A DNA stretch of 64,000 nucleotides from Neomelitea salexigens DSM 19753. GTDB taxonomy: Bacteria; Pseudomonadota; Gammaproteobacteria; Pseudomonadales; Spongiibacteraceae. The position numbers were made by a program, and so were the translations under genes. Each line of letters opens with the position of its first letter. The stretch's first letter is position 1. Below the pieces are notes generated by a model. It had not been told where the DNA came from, ran no database searches, and saw only the letters and a list, made by a program, of their open reading frames with translations. Positions 1 through 8,754 of this stretch are shown piece after piece. Where the stretch lies: positions 310,001 through 374,000 of the forward strand of contig NZ_AULP01000002.1 in assembly GCF_000422345.1 (NCBI RefSeq). The letters are read 5' to 3'.

Positions 1-873
1 ATTACGAATGGCGGGCGTGCCAATCATAATTTCATGGGCAGCAACACGACCGCCCTCAGGCTTCTTCAACAGTGTTTGCGAGATAACTGCCTGCAGCGAC
101 TCCGACAGCATGGAGCGCACCATCGACTTCTCTTCCCCAGGGAATACGTCGACAACCCGGTCAATGGTTTTTGCCGCAGAGGTGGTGTGCAGAGTCCCGA
201 ATACCAAGTGTCCGGTTTCAGCGGCCGTCAGTGCCAAACGAATGGTTTCTAAGTCACGCAGCTCCCCCACCAGGATGATATCGGGGTCTTCACGCAGCGC
301 CGAGCGCAGTGCCTCGTTAAAGCCGTGGGTGTCGCGGTGCACCTCGCGCTGGTTCACCAGGCATTTCTTCGACTCGTGTACAAATTCTATGGGGTCTTCG
401 ATGGTGAGAATATGGTCAAACTTGTTGTCGTTAATATAGTCGATCATCGCCGCAAGTGTTGTCGATTTACCCGAGCCCGTGGGGCCCGTCACCAACACCA
501 GCCCGCGCGGCAACATGGATACATCCTGAAAGACCTTCCCCATCCCCAAGTCTTCAAGGGTCAGCACCTTCGACGGAATTGTCCGAAACACCGCACCAGC
601 ACCGCGGTTGTGATTAAAGGCATTTACCCTGAAGCGGGCAACACCGGGCACCTCAAAGGAGAAGTCGGTTTCGAGGAATTCTTCGTAGTCACGCCGCTGG
701 CGGTCGTTCATAATCTCGTAAATCAAGCTGTGAACTTCGCGGTGCTCCATGGGCGGCACATTGATACGCCGCACATCGCCATCGACACGAATCATCGGCG
801 GCAGGCCGGCAGACAAGTGTAAATCCGAGGCATTTTGCTTGGCGCTAAACGCCAGCAACTCTGTAATATCCAT
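1..873 (-). CDS. pilT: Twitching motility retraction ATPase PilT (C-terminus cut by window edge)
   Basis: PilT is the hexameric ATPase that depolymerises type IV pili and drives twitching and surface sensing, acting at the cytoplasmic face of the inner membrane. The frame is open from an ATG at 873 to the window edge, giving 291 residues. It starts MDITELLAFS, has a Walker A GPTGSGKST at residues 130-138, the TIEDPIEF Asp box, and ends exactly after the family motif GTPAIRN. Full PilT proteins are about 344 residues, so roughly 50 are outside the window. A strong AAGGAG lies 4 nt before the ATG. It is divergent from yggS, the common Pseudomonas-like arrangement. PilU would be expected beyond the edge. 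Identification is secure. Confidence 0.95.
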   Translation of the reverse strand, partial: MDITELLAFSAKQNASDLHLSAGLPPMIRVDGDVRRINVPPMEHREVHSLIYEIMNDRQRRDYEEFLETDFSFEVPGVARFRVNAFNHNRGAGAVFRTIPSKVLTLEDLGMGKVFQDVSMLPRGLVLVTGPTGSGKSTTLAAMIDYINDNKFDHILTIEDPIEFVHESKKCLVNQREVHRDTHGFNEALRSALREDPDIILVGELRDLETIRLALTAAETGHLVFGTLHTTSAAKTIDRVVDVFPGEEKSMVRSMLSESLQAVISQTLLKKPEGGRVAAHEIMIGTPAIRN

Positions 874-1021
874 GATTCTCCTTAGTTACAGCAATGGGCA
901 GGCTGCCTGCTCTCTATTGTTATGCGTAGTAGGATAATGCGTTACCGCAGCGCGCCAACACAATGCTTTTATTATGGCAGCACCCTATCAACCAGAACGC
1001 GACGTGGAGCAAAAAATAGCG

Positions 1022-1735
1022 ATGACACACTCCCAGGTACTGTCTTCAAATATAGCATCCCTGCGAGCGCACATTGCTCAATGTGCCGCTGATGCGCGGC
1101 GCAATCCAGCAGAAATTACCCTGCTAGCGGTAAGCAAAACCCGCAATACCGACGAGGTTGCCGACGCAGTGGCCAATGGCCTGACTAATATCGGCGAGAA
1201 CTACCTCCAAGAGGCCAGGGAAAAACAGCAAGCCCTAAGCCACCTCAATATCTGCTGGCACTTCATAGGCCCGATACAATCCAACAAAACCCGCGAGATA
1301 GCCGAACACTTTTCCTGGGTACACAGTGTCGACCGACTCAAGATCGCTCGCCGGCTCAGCGATCAGCGGCCAACATCGCTGCCCCCACTGAACATTTGCT
1401 TGCAGGTCAACATTAGCGAGGAAGCCACAAAGTCGGGGGTATTACCCAGCAACGCACTGGACCTCGCCCGAGGCGTCGCCGCGCTGCCGGGGCTCACACT
1501 CCGCGGCCTCATGGCCATCCCCGCCGCCAGCACCGATCTTGCCGAGCAGCGGCAAGCGTTTGCGCAACTTCGGCAACTTCGCGATCAAATAGCATCAGCA
1601 CTACCCGAACTCACCCTCGACACGCTGTCGATGGGGATGTCCGGTGATATTGACGCCGCCATTCTCGAGGGCTCTACCCTGCTGCGCGTCGGCACCGCCA
1701 TCTTTGGCCCACGAACGTCGGCCACAAAAAACTAG
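1022..1735 (+). CDS. yggS: YggS/PLPBP-family pyridoxal phosphate homeostasis protein
   Basis: A cytosolic PLP-binding protein of the alanine-racemase fold that buffers pyridoxal phosphate; it has no known catalytic role. The protein contains the PLP-lysine region LLAVSKT, the IGENYLQE motif, HFIGPIQSNK, and the C-terminal LSMGMSGDIDAAI phosphate-binding segment. The frame is open from 974, but I prefer the ATG at 1022, which gives 237 residues and the usual N-terminus just before the SNIASLRAHI helix; a GGAG lies about 12 nt upstream. It is followed by proC and yggT, a conserved order. The stop codon TAG is the first base triplet of a palindromic element described separately. Confidence 0.93.
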   Translation: MTHSQVLSSNIASLRAHIAQCAADARRNPAEITLLAVSKTRNTDEVADAVANGLTNIGENYLQEAREKQQALSHLNICWHFIGPIQSNKTREIAEHFSWVHSVDRLKIARRLSDQRPTSLPPLNICLQVNISEEATKSGVLPSNALDLARGVAALPGLTLRGLMAIPAASTDLAEQRQAFAQLRQLRDQIASALPELTLDTLSMGMSGDIDAAILEGSTLLRVGTAIFGPRTSATKN

Positions 1736-1848
1736 GGGCTGCCCACATTCATGACGCTGCCGGCCTGGCGTTGAAATGGCTAAACGACCTAAGCCGGGCT
1801 AAAAGTAAGCGCCAGCAGCGATAATTTAGTGAGTGTGAACAGCCCCTA
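1733..1848. repeat. Palindromic, MITE-like element between yggS and proC
   Basis: The ends TAGGGGCTG (1733-1741) and CAGCCCCTA (1840-1848) are perfect 9-bp inverted repeats. The similarity continues inward imperfectly through CACATTCA/TGAGTGTG and CGCTGC..CTGGCG/CGCCAGCAGCG, so most of 1733-1772 can pair with 1808-1848. Each end is flanked by, or begins with, TA, which is compatible with a TA target duplication of a small non-autonomous element. It could equally be a strong RNA hairpin at the end of yggS. No transposase is present and no second complete copy was seen in the window. Confidence 0.45.
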
Positions 1849-1930
1849 ACTTCAGCCGCCATTTGCGGCCTGATATACTCGCTGGCCTATTCGCCTTGCC
1901 AGCGCGGCAAGATAGCACCGGAGGTTCTCG

Positions 1931-2758
1931 TTGAGCACAGCAACAATCGGATTCATTGGCGGCGGCAATATGGCTGCCAGCATAATCGGTGGACTGCTCG
2001 CCAGTGGCATCGACGCAGAGAATATTCGCGCGGGTGACCCCAACGCCGATAGCCTGTCCAAACTGTCAGCGCTGGGCAATATTCAAACCAGCCAGGACAA
2101 CCACGCGATCATTCCCGGCTGTGATGTGATCGTTATGGCGGTCAAACCGCAACTCATGAAAACCGTTGCCAGCGAAATCAGCGCACTGGTGCAGCAACAT
2201 CGCCCGATGATCATCAGTATTGCCGCAGGCATCACTAGCGACAGCCTAAACCGTTGGCTTGGCGGCAATTTAGCAATAGTGCGCTGCATGCCCAATACCC
2301 CAGCGCTACTTCGCTGCGGCGCAACAGGGCTCTATGCCAATGATGTCGTCTCCGAGCAGCAGCGTGATTTGGCAGAAAAAATTATGCAGGCCACAGGCCT
2401 GGCGCTCTGGGTAGACAGCGAAGCGGATTTGGACGCCGTTACCGCAGTTTCCGGCAGTGGCCCGGCCTACTTCTTCCTGCTGATGGAAGCGATGCAAGCC
2501 ACAGGAGAAAAGCTAGGACTAAACAGTGAGCTAGCAGCGAAACTCAGCCAGCAAACGGCCCTCGGCGCCGCCAGAATGGCACTGGAGAGCGATGTGGATG
2601 TCGCAGAGCTACGCCGACGCGTCACCTCGCCAAAGGGCACGACTGAGCGCGCGATCACTATTTTTGAAGACGGCGGCTTTCGCCAACTCGTCGACGCCGC
2701 ACTCAGCGGTGCGGCCTTACGTGCCGAAGAACTGGGCCGAGAGCTCGAAGGGGAATAA
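1931..2758 (+). CDS. proC: Pyrroline-5-carboxylate reductase
   Basis: Catalyses the last step of proline synthesis, the NAD(P)H-dependent reduction of pyrroline-5-carboxylate, in the cytosol. The 275-residue protein begins with a Rossmann nucleotide-binding motif GFIGGGNMA (residues 7-15) and contains VRCMPNTPALL and the C-terminal signature SGSGPAYFFLLMEAM with SPKGTTERAI. The start is a TTG at 1931, chosen because GGAGG at 1920-1924 sits 6 nt upstream and no ATG lies before the Rossmann motif. It sits in the yggS-proC-yggT cluster; the palindromic element separates it from yggS. Confidence 0.96.
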   Translation: MSTATIGFIGGGNMAASIIGGLLASGIDAENIRAGDPNADSLSKLSALGNIQTSQDNHAIIPGCDVIVMAVKPQLMKTVASEISALVQQHRPMIISIAAGITSDSLNRWLGGNLAIVRCMPNTPALLRCGATGLYANDVVSEQQRDLAEKIMQATGLALWVDSEADLDAVTAVSGSGPAYFFLLMEAMQATGEKLGLNSELAAKLSQQTALGAARMALESDVDVAELRRRVTSPKGTTERAITIFEDGGFRQLVDAALSGAALRAEELGRELEGE

Positions 2759-2766
2759 AACCAGCC

Positions 2767-3354
2767 ATGTCAGCATTCAATGATATTTCCTACTTGCTGC
2801 TTAACACGCTTATCAGCCTGACCCTGCTGGTCTTTATGCTGCGGTTAATTTTGCAGCTGGTTCGGGCCGACTTTTACAACCCGATCTCTCAGGCCATTGT
2901 GAAACTTAGCAACCCGCTAGTGCTGCCACTGCGCCGTTTACTGCCGCCGCTAGGCAGAATCGATAGTGCATCACTGCTGCTCGCTTTTGTCATACAAGCG
3001 ATCGGCATCACGCTACTGTGCAAAATTTTGTTCAGTGTATTCCCGAATCCAGCGCAAATTCTGCTCTGGTCGATCATTGGCCTGTGCGCGATGGTACTAA
3101 ACCTGTATTTCTTCGCCATCATCGGCAGCATTATCCTCAGCTGGGTGGCTCAGGGTAGCTACAACCCCGGCGCGCAATTGCTCCACCAAATCACCGAGCC
3201 GGTCATGGCGCCATTTCGCAAGTTGATACCGCCACTCGGTGGACTCGATCTTTCGCCGATACTGGTGTTTCTGAGTATTAATGTTTTGGAAGTGCTGCTC
3301 CGCCATATGGGGGCGTCCGTCGGCCTTCACCCCGCACTGGTAATGGGCTTGTAG
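2767..3354 (+). CDS. yggT: YggT family inner-membrane protein
   Basis: A 195-residue integral membrane protein built of two tandem YGGT repeats. Each repeat has a hydrophobic helix followed by a motif of the type NPLVLPLRRLLPPLGRID (first copy around residues 46-63) and VMAPFRKLIPPLGGLDLSP (second copy). The role is not firmly established; family members are linked to osmotic tolerance and to membrane-protein or division-site organisation in other bacteria. It starts 8 nt after the proC stop, so the two are almost certainly co-transcribed, and is followed 7 nt later by yggU. Confidence 0.92.
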   Translation: MSAFNDISYLLLNTLISLTLLVFMLRLILQLVRADFYNPISQAIVKLSNPLVLPLRRLLPPLGRIDSASLLLAFVIQAIGITLLCKILFSVFPNPAQILLWSIIGLCAMVLNLYFFAIIGSIILSWVAQGSYNPGAQLLHQITEPVMAPFRKLIPPLGGLDLSPILVFLSINVLEVLLRHMGASVGLHPALVMGL

Positions 3355-3361
3355 CAGCCCT

Positions 3362-3664
3362 GTGGCAGACTTTTATTCCTGGCAGGACGATACGCTGATC
3401 TTGCGCTGCCACGTGCAGCCAGGCGCCAGCCGCGAAGAGTTTGCCGGGCATCATGGCGAGCGCCTGAAGGTGCGATTGCGGGCGGCGGCGGTAGACGGCA
3501 AAGCCAATCGGGCACTTTGCGCCTTTCTCGCGGCTCAATTCGGGGTAAAAAAAGCCCAGGTCAGCCTGTCGTCAGGCGCGCAAAGTCGACAAAAAACCCT
3601 TAGAATTCAAACACCCGGCAAGCTGCCGGGAAATTTGCACATCACCGCCGTTAACAAGGGGTAA
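3362..3664 (+). CDS. yggU: DUF167/UPF0235 family protein YggU
   Basis: A small soluble protein of 100 residues whose family has a solved fold but no assigned function. It shows the diagnostic segment HVQPGASREEFAGHHGERLKV and then VDGKANRALCAFLAAQFGV. The start is a GTG at 3362, 7 nt after yggT; no in-frame ATG precedes the conserved region. Its fixed position between yggT and metX suggests expression with the operon rather than a shared pathway. Confidence 0.9.
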   Translation: MADFYSWQDDTLILRCHVQPGASREEFAGHHGERLKVRLRAAAVDGKANRALCAFLAAQFGVKKAQVSLSSGAQSRQKTLRIQTPGKLPGNLHITAVNKG

Positions 3665-3673
3665 ATCAGGAAG

Positions 3674-4825
3674 GTGACACACCAGCCAGAGCAACAAGAC
3701 AGCGTCGGCATCGTCACGCCACAGACCCTGCATTTTGATCAGCCACTGGCGCTCTCCTGTGGTCGCAGCCTGCCCGAACACGATATTGTCTTTGAAACCT
3801 ACGGCGAGCTAAATGCCGCGCGCAGTAATGCCATTCTGATCTGCCACGCACTCAGCGGCCATCATCACGCCGCGGGGCGACACCACCCTGATGAGCGCAA
3901 GCCCGGCTGGTGGGACAGCTGCATTGGGCCTGGAAAGCCGATCGACACCAATGTGTTCTTCGTGCTAAGCATTAACAATATCGGCGGCTGCCACGGCTCT
4001 ACCGGCCCCACCTCCATCAATCCGGAAACCGGAAAGCCCTGGGGGCCGGACTTCCCGCCTTTACGCTGTCGCGACTGGGTGGAGAGCCAACGCCTGATGA
4101 TGGCGCATTTTGGCATTGAGCAATGGGCCGCCATTATCGGTGGCAGCCTCGGCGGTATGCAGGCGATGCGCTGGGCACTGGAGTACCCCGATGCCATGCG
4201 CCACTGCGTCGTGATCGCCTCGGCAATGAAGCTGTCGGCGCAGAATATCGCCTTCAATGAGATCGCTCGCAATGCCATTTGCTCCGATCCCAACTTTCAC
4301 CAGGGCCGCTATCTAGAGCACGACACGCTGCCCCGCCAGGGCCTGGCACTGGCCAGAATGATCGGCCACGTCACCTATTTGTCCGACGACGGCATGAAGG
4401 AAAAATTCGGCCGCGATCTCAAGGCCGGAGACCTGAAACTCGGCTCGCAAGGGCCTGTGGAGTTCCAGGTAGAAAGCTACCTGCGCCACCAGGGTTCGCG
4501 CTTCGCTGAAAGCTTCGACGCCAATACCTACTTGTTGATGACCAAGGCACTGGACTACTACGACCTGGCCCGCGAGTATGACGACGACCCGGTCGCGGCA
4601 TTCAGCCACGCCAAGTGCCGATTTATGGTGATGTCATTTACCTCGGATTGGCGCTTTGCCCCGGACCGGTCGCGAGAAATTGTCGATGCCTTAGTCGCGG
4701 CGGGTAAATCCGTTAGCTATGCAGAGATTGAGGCGAATCACGGCCACGATGCCTTTTTGATTCCCATCCCGCGCTATATGGCGGTATTCAACGCCTACAT
4801 GAAACGTGTTGCGGAGGGCCTGTGA
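3674..4825 (+). CDS. metX: Homoserine O-acyltransferase MetX
   Basis: Activates the hydroxyl of L-homoserine for methionine synthesis. The 383-residue alpha/beta hydrolase carries HALSGHHH near residue 58, the nucleophile elbow GGSLGGMQA with Ser158, the aspartate in [10 protein letters not shown] and the histidine in [10 protein letters not shown]. The family uses acetyl-CoA or succinyl-CoA; MetX partnered with MetW in Gammaproteobacteria is often a succinyltransferase, but I cannot decide that by eye. The start is GTG at 3674, 9 nt after yggU. It overlaps metW, and the pair is a conserved two-gene unit. Confidence 0.95.
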   Translation: MTHQPEQQDSVGIVTPQTLHFDQPLALSCGRSLPEHDIVFETYGELNAARSNAILICHALSGHHHAAGRHHPDERKPGWWDSCIGPGKPIDTNVFFVLSINNIGGCHGSTGPTSINPETGKPWGPDFPPLRCRDWVESQRLMMAHFGIEQWAAIIGGSLGGMQAMRWALEYPDAMRHCVVIASAMKLSAQNIAFNEIARNAICSDPNFHQGRYLEHDTLPRQGLALARMIGHVTYLSDDGMKEKFGRDLKAGDLKLGSQGPVEFQVESYLRHQGSRFAESFDANTYLLMTKALDYYDLAREYDDDPVAAFSHAKCRFMVMSFTSDWRFAPDRSREIVDALVAAGKSVSYAEIEANHGHDAFLIPIPRYMAVFNAYMKRVAEGL

Positions 4826-5415
4826 TGCGCTTTGACCTCACCCTGATCCAGCCTTGGATCAAGCCCGGTGCCCGGGTCCTGGACTTGGGCTGCGGCGACG
4901 GCACACTGCTAAAGACCCTGGCTGCAGAGAAGCAAGTTTCCGGCTTGGGCCTGGAAATCGACCCCGATAATATTACCGAAGCGCTGAGCAAGGGCGTGGA
5001 TGTTATCGAACACGACCTCAACACCGGCCTGGGGAATTTTCGCGACGACAGCTTCGATGTCGTGGTGATGACGCTGGCCCTGCAAACGCTGCGCTATCCG
5101 CACCTCGTTATCGATGAAATGCTGCGAGTCGGCCGCGAGTGCATCGTCACTTTCCCGAACTTTGGCCACTGGCGCAGCCGATGGCACCTCACGGGACGCG
5201 GGCGCATGCCGGTGAGTAAATTTTTACCCTACACGTGGTACGACACGCCCAATATTCATTTTTGCACCGTGCGCGACTTCGAAGCCCTGTGCGACGAAAA
5301 ATTCATCCGCATTCTCAACAGCAGCGTAGTCAGTGGAGACAACACGCAAGGGGCCCTCGCCCAGCGCTTTCCCAATGTGCTCGGGGTGACGGCGGTCTAT
5401 CATATTAGTAAATAA
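4825..5415 (+). CDS. metW: Methionine biosynthesis protein MetW
   Basis: A SAM-methyltransferase-fold partner of MetX needed for its function in several proteobacteria. Residues 18-29 form the SAM-site motif VLDLGCGDGTLL; DVVVMTLALQTL and the GHWRSRW segment follow. The frame could begin at a GTG at 4822, but the ATG at 4825 is better spaced (6 nt) from the GGAGGG at 4813-4818 and overlaps the metX stop by one base. This gives 196 residues, the family norm. Translational coupling to metX is likely. Confidence 0.94.
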   Translation: MRFDLTLIQPWIKPGARVLDLGCGDGTLLKTLAAEKQVSGLGLEIDPDNITEALSKGVDVIEHDLNTGLGNFRDDSFDVVVMTLALQTLRYPHLVIDEMLRVGRECIVTFPNFGHWRSRWHLTGRGRMPVSKFLPYTWYDTPNIHFCTVRDFEALCDEKFIRILNSSVVSGDNTQGALAQRFPNVLGVTAVYHISK

Positions 5416-5442
5416 ACCACTGCAAACGGCAAGGAAATGACC

Positions 5443-5910
5443 ATGAACGCAGCCCGCCAACTCGTAACGCTGATGATTGTAGGCCTGTGTGCATGGCCCA
5501 GCCTCGCCCAAGACGCCGCGCCGGTGTCGCCACCCACATCGCAAACTTTCGGCGCTGACACGGTTTACTTCAATGTTTTCAACACGGGCTTTCTCACCCC
5601 CGAGGTCGCCCGTCGCTATGGCATTACGCGCGGCAAGGACAAATTCCTAGTCAATGTCTCGGTGCGACACGCCAGCGATGGCAGCAGCGGGCCTATCCGG
5701 GCCACCGTCACTGGCAACAGCTCAGACTTGATACACAGAACACCGCTGAACTTTAGAGAAATCATCGAGCAGGATGCTATTTATTACATCGCCGAATTAT
5801 CCATTGATGGCAAACAGGAAACCCGCGATTTCCGTCTGCGCGTGAACACCGCCACCCGCCCCCAGCCCTACGATATTCAATTCAATAAAACCCTGCATAT
5901 AGAGAATTAA
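5443..5910 (+). CDS. DUF4426 domain-containing exported protein
   Basis: A secreted or periplasmic protein of 155 residues with a signal peptide (MNAARQLVTLMIVGLCAWPSLAQ, cleavage probably after SLAQ). The mature part has the family features YFNVFNTGFLTPEVARRYGI and a C-terminal DFRLRVNT segment, likely a beta sandwich. The ATG at 5443 is preferred over 5437 because AAGGA at 5431-5435 is 7 nt from it. The family routinely sits between metW and rdgB in Pseudomonas and relatives; its function is unknown. Confidence 0.85.
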   Translation: MNAARQLVTLMIVGLCAWPSLAQDAAPVSPPTSQTFGADTVYFNVFNTGFLTPEVARRYGITRGKDKFLVNVSVRHASDGSSGPIRATVTGNSSDLIHRTPLNFREIIEQDAIYYIAELSIDGKQETRDFRLRVNTATRPQPYDIQFNKTLHIEN

Positions 5911-5913
5911 GGC

Positions 5914-6513
5914 ATGACCTTAAAAATAGTCGTCGCCACCGGCAACGCTGGCAAACTCGCCGAATTCAGCCAGCTTTTGGGCGAGCGTTTTTCACTGATC
6001 AGTCAGCGCGACCTCCAGGTTGAAGAGGCCGAGGAAAACGGCCTGAGCTTTGTCGAGAATGCCTTAATTAAAGCGCGCAACGCCGCCCTGCAAACCGGCC
6101 TGCCCGCACTGGCAGATGACTCCGGGCTGTGCGTCGACGCCCTGGGCGGCGCACCCGGAATCTATTCTGCCCGCTATGCCGGTGCAGGCGCGAAAGACGC
6201 CGACAACAATGCCAAGCTGCTGCGCGATCTGGCTGACATCTGCCAACGCAAAGCCCATTTCCACTGCGCGCTGGTATTTGTTCGCCACCCGGAAGACCCC
6301 GCCCCGATCATTTGCGAGGGCCGCTGGCGGGGTGAAGTTATCGATGCACCACGAGGCACCAATGGCTTTGGCTACGACCCCCATTTTTTTATCCCCGAGC
6401 TTAACAAGTGCGCGGCGGAGTTGCCCCCGGAGCAAAAGAACCGCCTCAGTCACCGCGGCCTCGCCGTTTCTCAACTGGTGAAACGCCTGCCCAGCGAATT
6501 CAGCGGCAGCTGA
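5914..6513 (+). CDS. rdgB: Non-canonical purine NTP pyrophosphatase (RdgB/HAM1)
   Basis: Hydrolyses dITP, ITP and XTP to monophosphates, cleaning the nucleotide pool of deaminated purines. The 199-residue protein shows VVATGNAGKLAEF at its N-terminus, SFVENALIKARNAA, the acidic metal site PALADDSGLCVDALGGAPGIYSARYAG and the C-terminal GTNGFGYDPHFF with LSHRG. All hallmark residues are present. It begins 4 nt after the DUF4426 gene and ends the yggS-to-rdgB run; in Pseudomonas hemN often follows, but not here. Confidence 0.95.
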   Translation: MTLKIVVATGNAGKLAEFSQLLGERFSLISQRDLQVEEAEENGLSFVENALIKARNAALQTGLPALADDSGLCVDALGGAPGIYSARYAGAGAKDADNNAKLLRDLADICQRKAHFHCALVFVRHPEDPAPIICEGRWRGEVIDAPRGTNGFGYDPHFFIPELNKCAAELPPEQKNRLSHRGLAVSQLVKRLPSEFSGS

Positions 6514-6674
6514 GCAGCCCCCGCCACATAGGCTGACCTCCACGCCCGCGAATCGGCGGCTATCTCCGCGTCACAATTGAGCAAAATGGCGGTTTCGAGG
6601 TCACAAGGGAATCGCTATGCTGTCACCACTATTGGGCAAACACCTGCCCGCACCGCAATAAGGAGTGTAAGCGC

Positions 6675-8324
6675 ATGATGAAATGGATACTGCGCGGCCT
6701 ATTACTATTGGTCGTTATTATCGTCGCCACAGTGGCCTTTGCACTGGAACCTATCGCAAAGTGGGCGATTGAGAGCGAAGGCAGCAAGGCCGTCGGCGCC
6801 AAAGTCAATGTTGACGACGTGGATATCCAGCTCTATCCGACCCATGTCGCCCTGTACGGATTGACCGTCGCCAACCCCAATGAACCGATGAGCAACCTAC
6901 TGGAAAGCGAGAAGGTGTCGGCCGACGTCGACAGCAAGGCGCTGATCAAGCGTCAGTTTATCGCCGATCAGGTCTTATTGTCCGGGTTGCAGATGGCCAC
7001 CGAGCGCAGCACGCCGGGCACCCTCGACGGCAGTATGCCGCCCGCCAAGCCCAAAGAAGAAGGCGGATTACCTAGCATCGAACTGCCCAACGCCAATGCC
7101 ATTATGGCCGAAGAGCAGGCGATTATTCAGGCCGAGGTGGAGGAGATCGAAAACGGCTTCAAAACCCTGGAGGAAAAGTGGCAAGAGAAATCGAAGACGC
7201 TTCCTCAACAGGAGCGCCTCGACGAATTTAAGGCGCGCTGGGAGGCACTGAAAGAAAAGAATACCTTTGAGCGCATTGCCGGTGCCAAACAACTGCGCGA
7301 TGACATCAAAGACGAGCTCAAACAATTCAAAGGGCTGAATAAGGAAATTTCCGCCGACGTGGATACCGCCAAAGCCTTAAGTTCGCGCGCAGCCCGGCTG
7401 CCCGCTGCACAGTCGCAACGCATTATGAGCAAGTATGGCGTAGACCAAGGCAGCGACGGCATGTTGCGTTTCCTGCTGGGTGACGATGCGACAAAGTTCG
7501 TGCAGCGCGGCCTAACGCTTTATAAGCAAACGATGGGGGAGCTCGCTGCCAAGGAATCCTCTGCGCCCAGCGAACCCGCCGGCAGCAGCGAACTGCCCGT
7601 CAGCATACTGATTCGCGAAGTGCTGATCGACGGCTACCAAATGGTTGGCGAGCAAAAGTTAGCGTACAACGGAAAAATTGAAGACATCACCGACAAGCTT
7701 GAAAAGCCCATTGCCATGAAACTGCAAGGCGGTGTTGAGGAGCAGGCGCAATTGCTCATCGACGGTCTGTTTAAGCAGCAAAACGATGCCATGAGCGCCA
7801 ACGTAAGCATGACCCTCAAGCAGCTGCTGCTGTCAGGCATCGCGCTCTCACAAAGCCCGCAGCTGCCGCTCCAGCTCGAGCAAGGGTTGGCCGATATCGC
7901 CGCGAACTTCTCTCTCAATGGCGACGATCTTAGCGGCTCGGTAAAAGGCCTAGTCAATCAAGCCAAAATTCTCGTGGCCAGTGCTGGCGGCGAAAACCCA
8001 ACCGCGCAACGCTTGGCTCGCGCGCTGGAGGGTGTCAGCAAGCTGGTCATGGACATGCGCGTGAATGGTAGCGTCGACGACCCCATCGTTAAGCTCAAGT
8101 CCAACCTTGACAGCATTTTGGGTGACGTTCTGGGCGAAGAGCTGAAGGGCCAACTGAAAGAGCTGGAGGCCTCGCTAAAGTCTGATATTCAAAACAAATA
8201 CGGCAGCGAACTCAATCAGCTGCAAGAAAAGCGCGAATTGTTGGCCAGCTACAAAGACCTGCTCGGCGACCGCGAAGCGGCAATGGAAGCACTGATGCAG
8301 GAACTGGCTCGCAAAATGCTGTAG
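6675..8324 (+). CDS. TIGR03545-type membrane-anchored coiled-coil protein
   Basis: A 549-residue protein with one N-terminal membrane helix (residues 4-24, ILRGLLLLVVIIVATVAFAL) and a large periplasmic part. The segment after the anchor (AKVNVDDVDIQLYPTHVALYGLTVANP) resembles the start of AsmA-like envelope proteins. Two charged coiled-coil stretches follow (about residues 140-260 and 480-549), rich in Glu, Lys and Gln. It matches what I know as family TIGR03545, whose role is undefined. The usual small TIGR03546 partner is not next to it. AGGAG at 6661-6665 supports the ATG at 6675. Confidence 0.75.
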   Translation: MMKWILRGLLLLVVIIVATVAFALEPIAKWAIESEGSKAVGAKVNVDDVDIQLYPTHVALYGLTVANPNEPMSNLLESEKVSADVDSKALIKRQFIADQVLLSGLQMATERSTPGTLDGSMPPAKPKEEGGLPSIELPNANAIMAEEQAIIQAEVEEIENGFKTLEEKWQEKSKTLPQQERLDEFKARWEALKEKNTFERIAGAKQLRDDIKDELKQFKGLNKEISADVDTAKALSSRAARLPAAQSQRIMSKYGVDQGSDGMLRFLLGDDATKFVQRGLTLYKQTMGELAAKESSAPSEPAGSSELPVSILIREVLIDGYQMVGEQKLAYNGKIEDITDKLEKPIAMKLQGGVEEQAQLLIDGLFKQQNDAMSANVSMTLKQLLLSGIALSQSPQLPLQLEQGLADIAANFSLNGDDLSGSVKGLVNQAKILVASAGGENPTAQRLARALEGVSKLVMDMRVNGSVDDPIVKLKSNLDSILGDVLGEELKGQLKELEASLKSDIQNKYGSELNQLQEKRELLASYKDLLGDREAAMEALMQELARKML

Positions 8325-8338
8325 CCCTACGTCGACCC

Positions 8339-8373
8339 GGGCCTGCCTTGCACTGACTCATCGAGGCAGGCCC
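8339..8373 (+). terminator. Hairpin after the TIGR03545-type gene
   Basis: GGGCCTGCCT (8339-8348) pairs perfectly with AGGCAGGCCC (8364-8373) across a 15-nt loop, 14 nt after the stop codon. There is no clean T-run, so it is a hairpin terminator or RNA-stabilising structure. Confidence 0.55.
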
Positions 8374-8415
8374 GCTATACTTCCCGCCCCCGTTTGGTCA
8401 TATTTCGGAACCCCC

Positions 8416-8754
8416 ATGAACAAAGACACTTTACTCTCGGCCCTGGAGGCCGGCAGCGCCCAATTTACTGATGTTATCGACTATATCGACACGAACTTCG
8501 ACTTTACGCCCACGGCTTTTCGCAACGGCGACACGCACAATGCCGCCAACAGCAATAATGGTTCCTGCAAAATTTTCGCCTTTGCCCTGCGTGAAGGGCT
8601 AAGCGAGCAGGCCACATTACAGGCTTTCGGCGACTATTATCGCATCGATGTACTTCAGCACCCCGATGGCGATGATCACGCCAATATCCGCAACTTTATG
8701 CGCAGCGGCTGGAGCGGCATTGCCTTTGAGGGCGAAGCGCTCACCGCCAAGTAG
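8416..8754 (+). CDS. HopJ type III effector family protein
   Basis: A 112-residue soluble protein of the HopJ family (PF08888-like), recognised by YIDTNFDFTPTAFRNG near residues 23-38, NNGSCKIFAFA and the C-terminal NIRNFMRSGWSGIAFEGEAL. Although named after a Pseudomonas syringae effector, the family is widespread in free-living bacteria with no secretion system, and none is seen here. Function is unknown. Its stop directly abuts the stop of the convergent AraC regulator, with no spacer. Confidence 0.88.
   Translation: MNKDTLLSALEAGSAQFTDVIDYIDTNFDFTPTAFRNGDTHNAANSNNGSCKIFAFALREGLSEQATLQAFGDYYRIDVLQHPDGDDHANIRNFMRSGWSGIAFEGEALTAK

Noticed and set aside
325-822. Long plus-strand frames opposite pilT
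   Set aside because: They lie inside the strongly conserved PilT frame on the other strand.
1-873. pilT as a pseudogene because it ends early
   Set aside because: It runs into the window edge in frame right after the GTPAIRN motif; nothing suggests a frameshift.
8416-8754. HopJ protein as a true type III effector
   Set aside because: The family is common in free-living bacteria and no secretion genes are seen; the name is historical.
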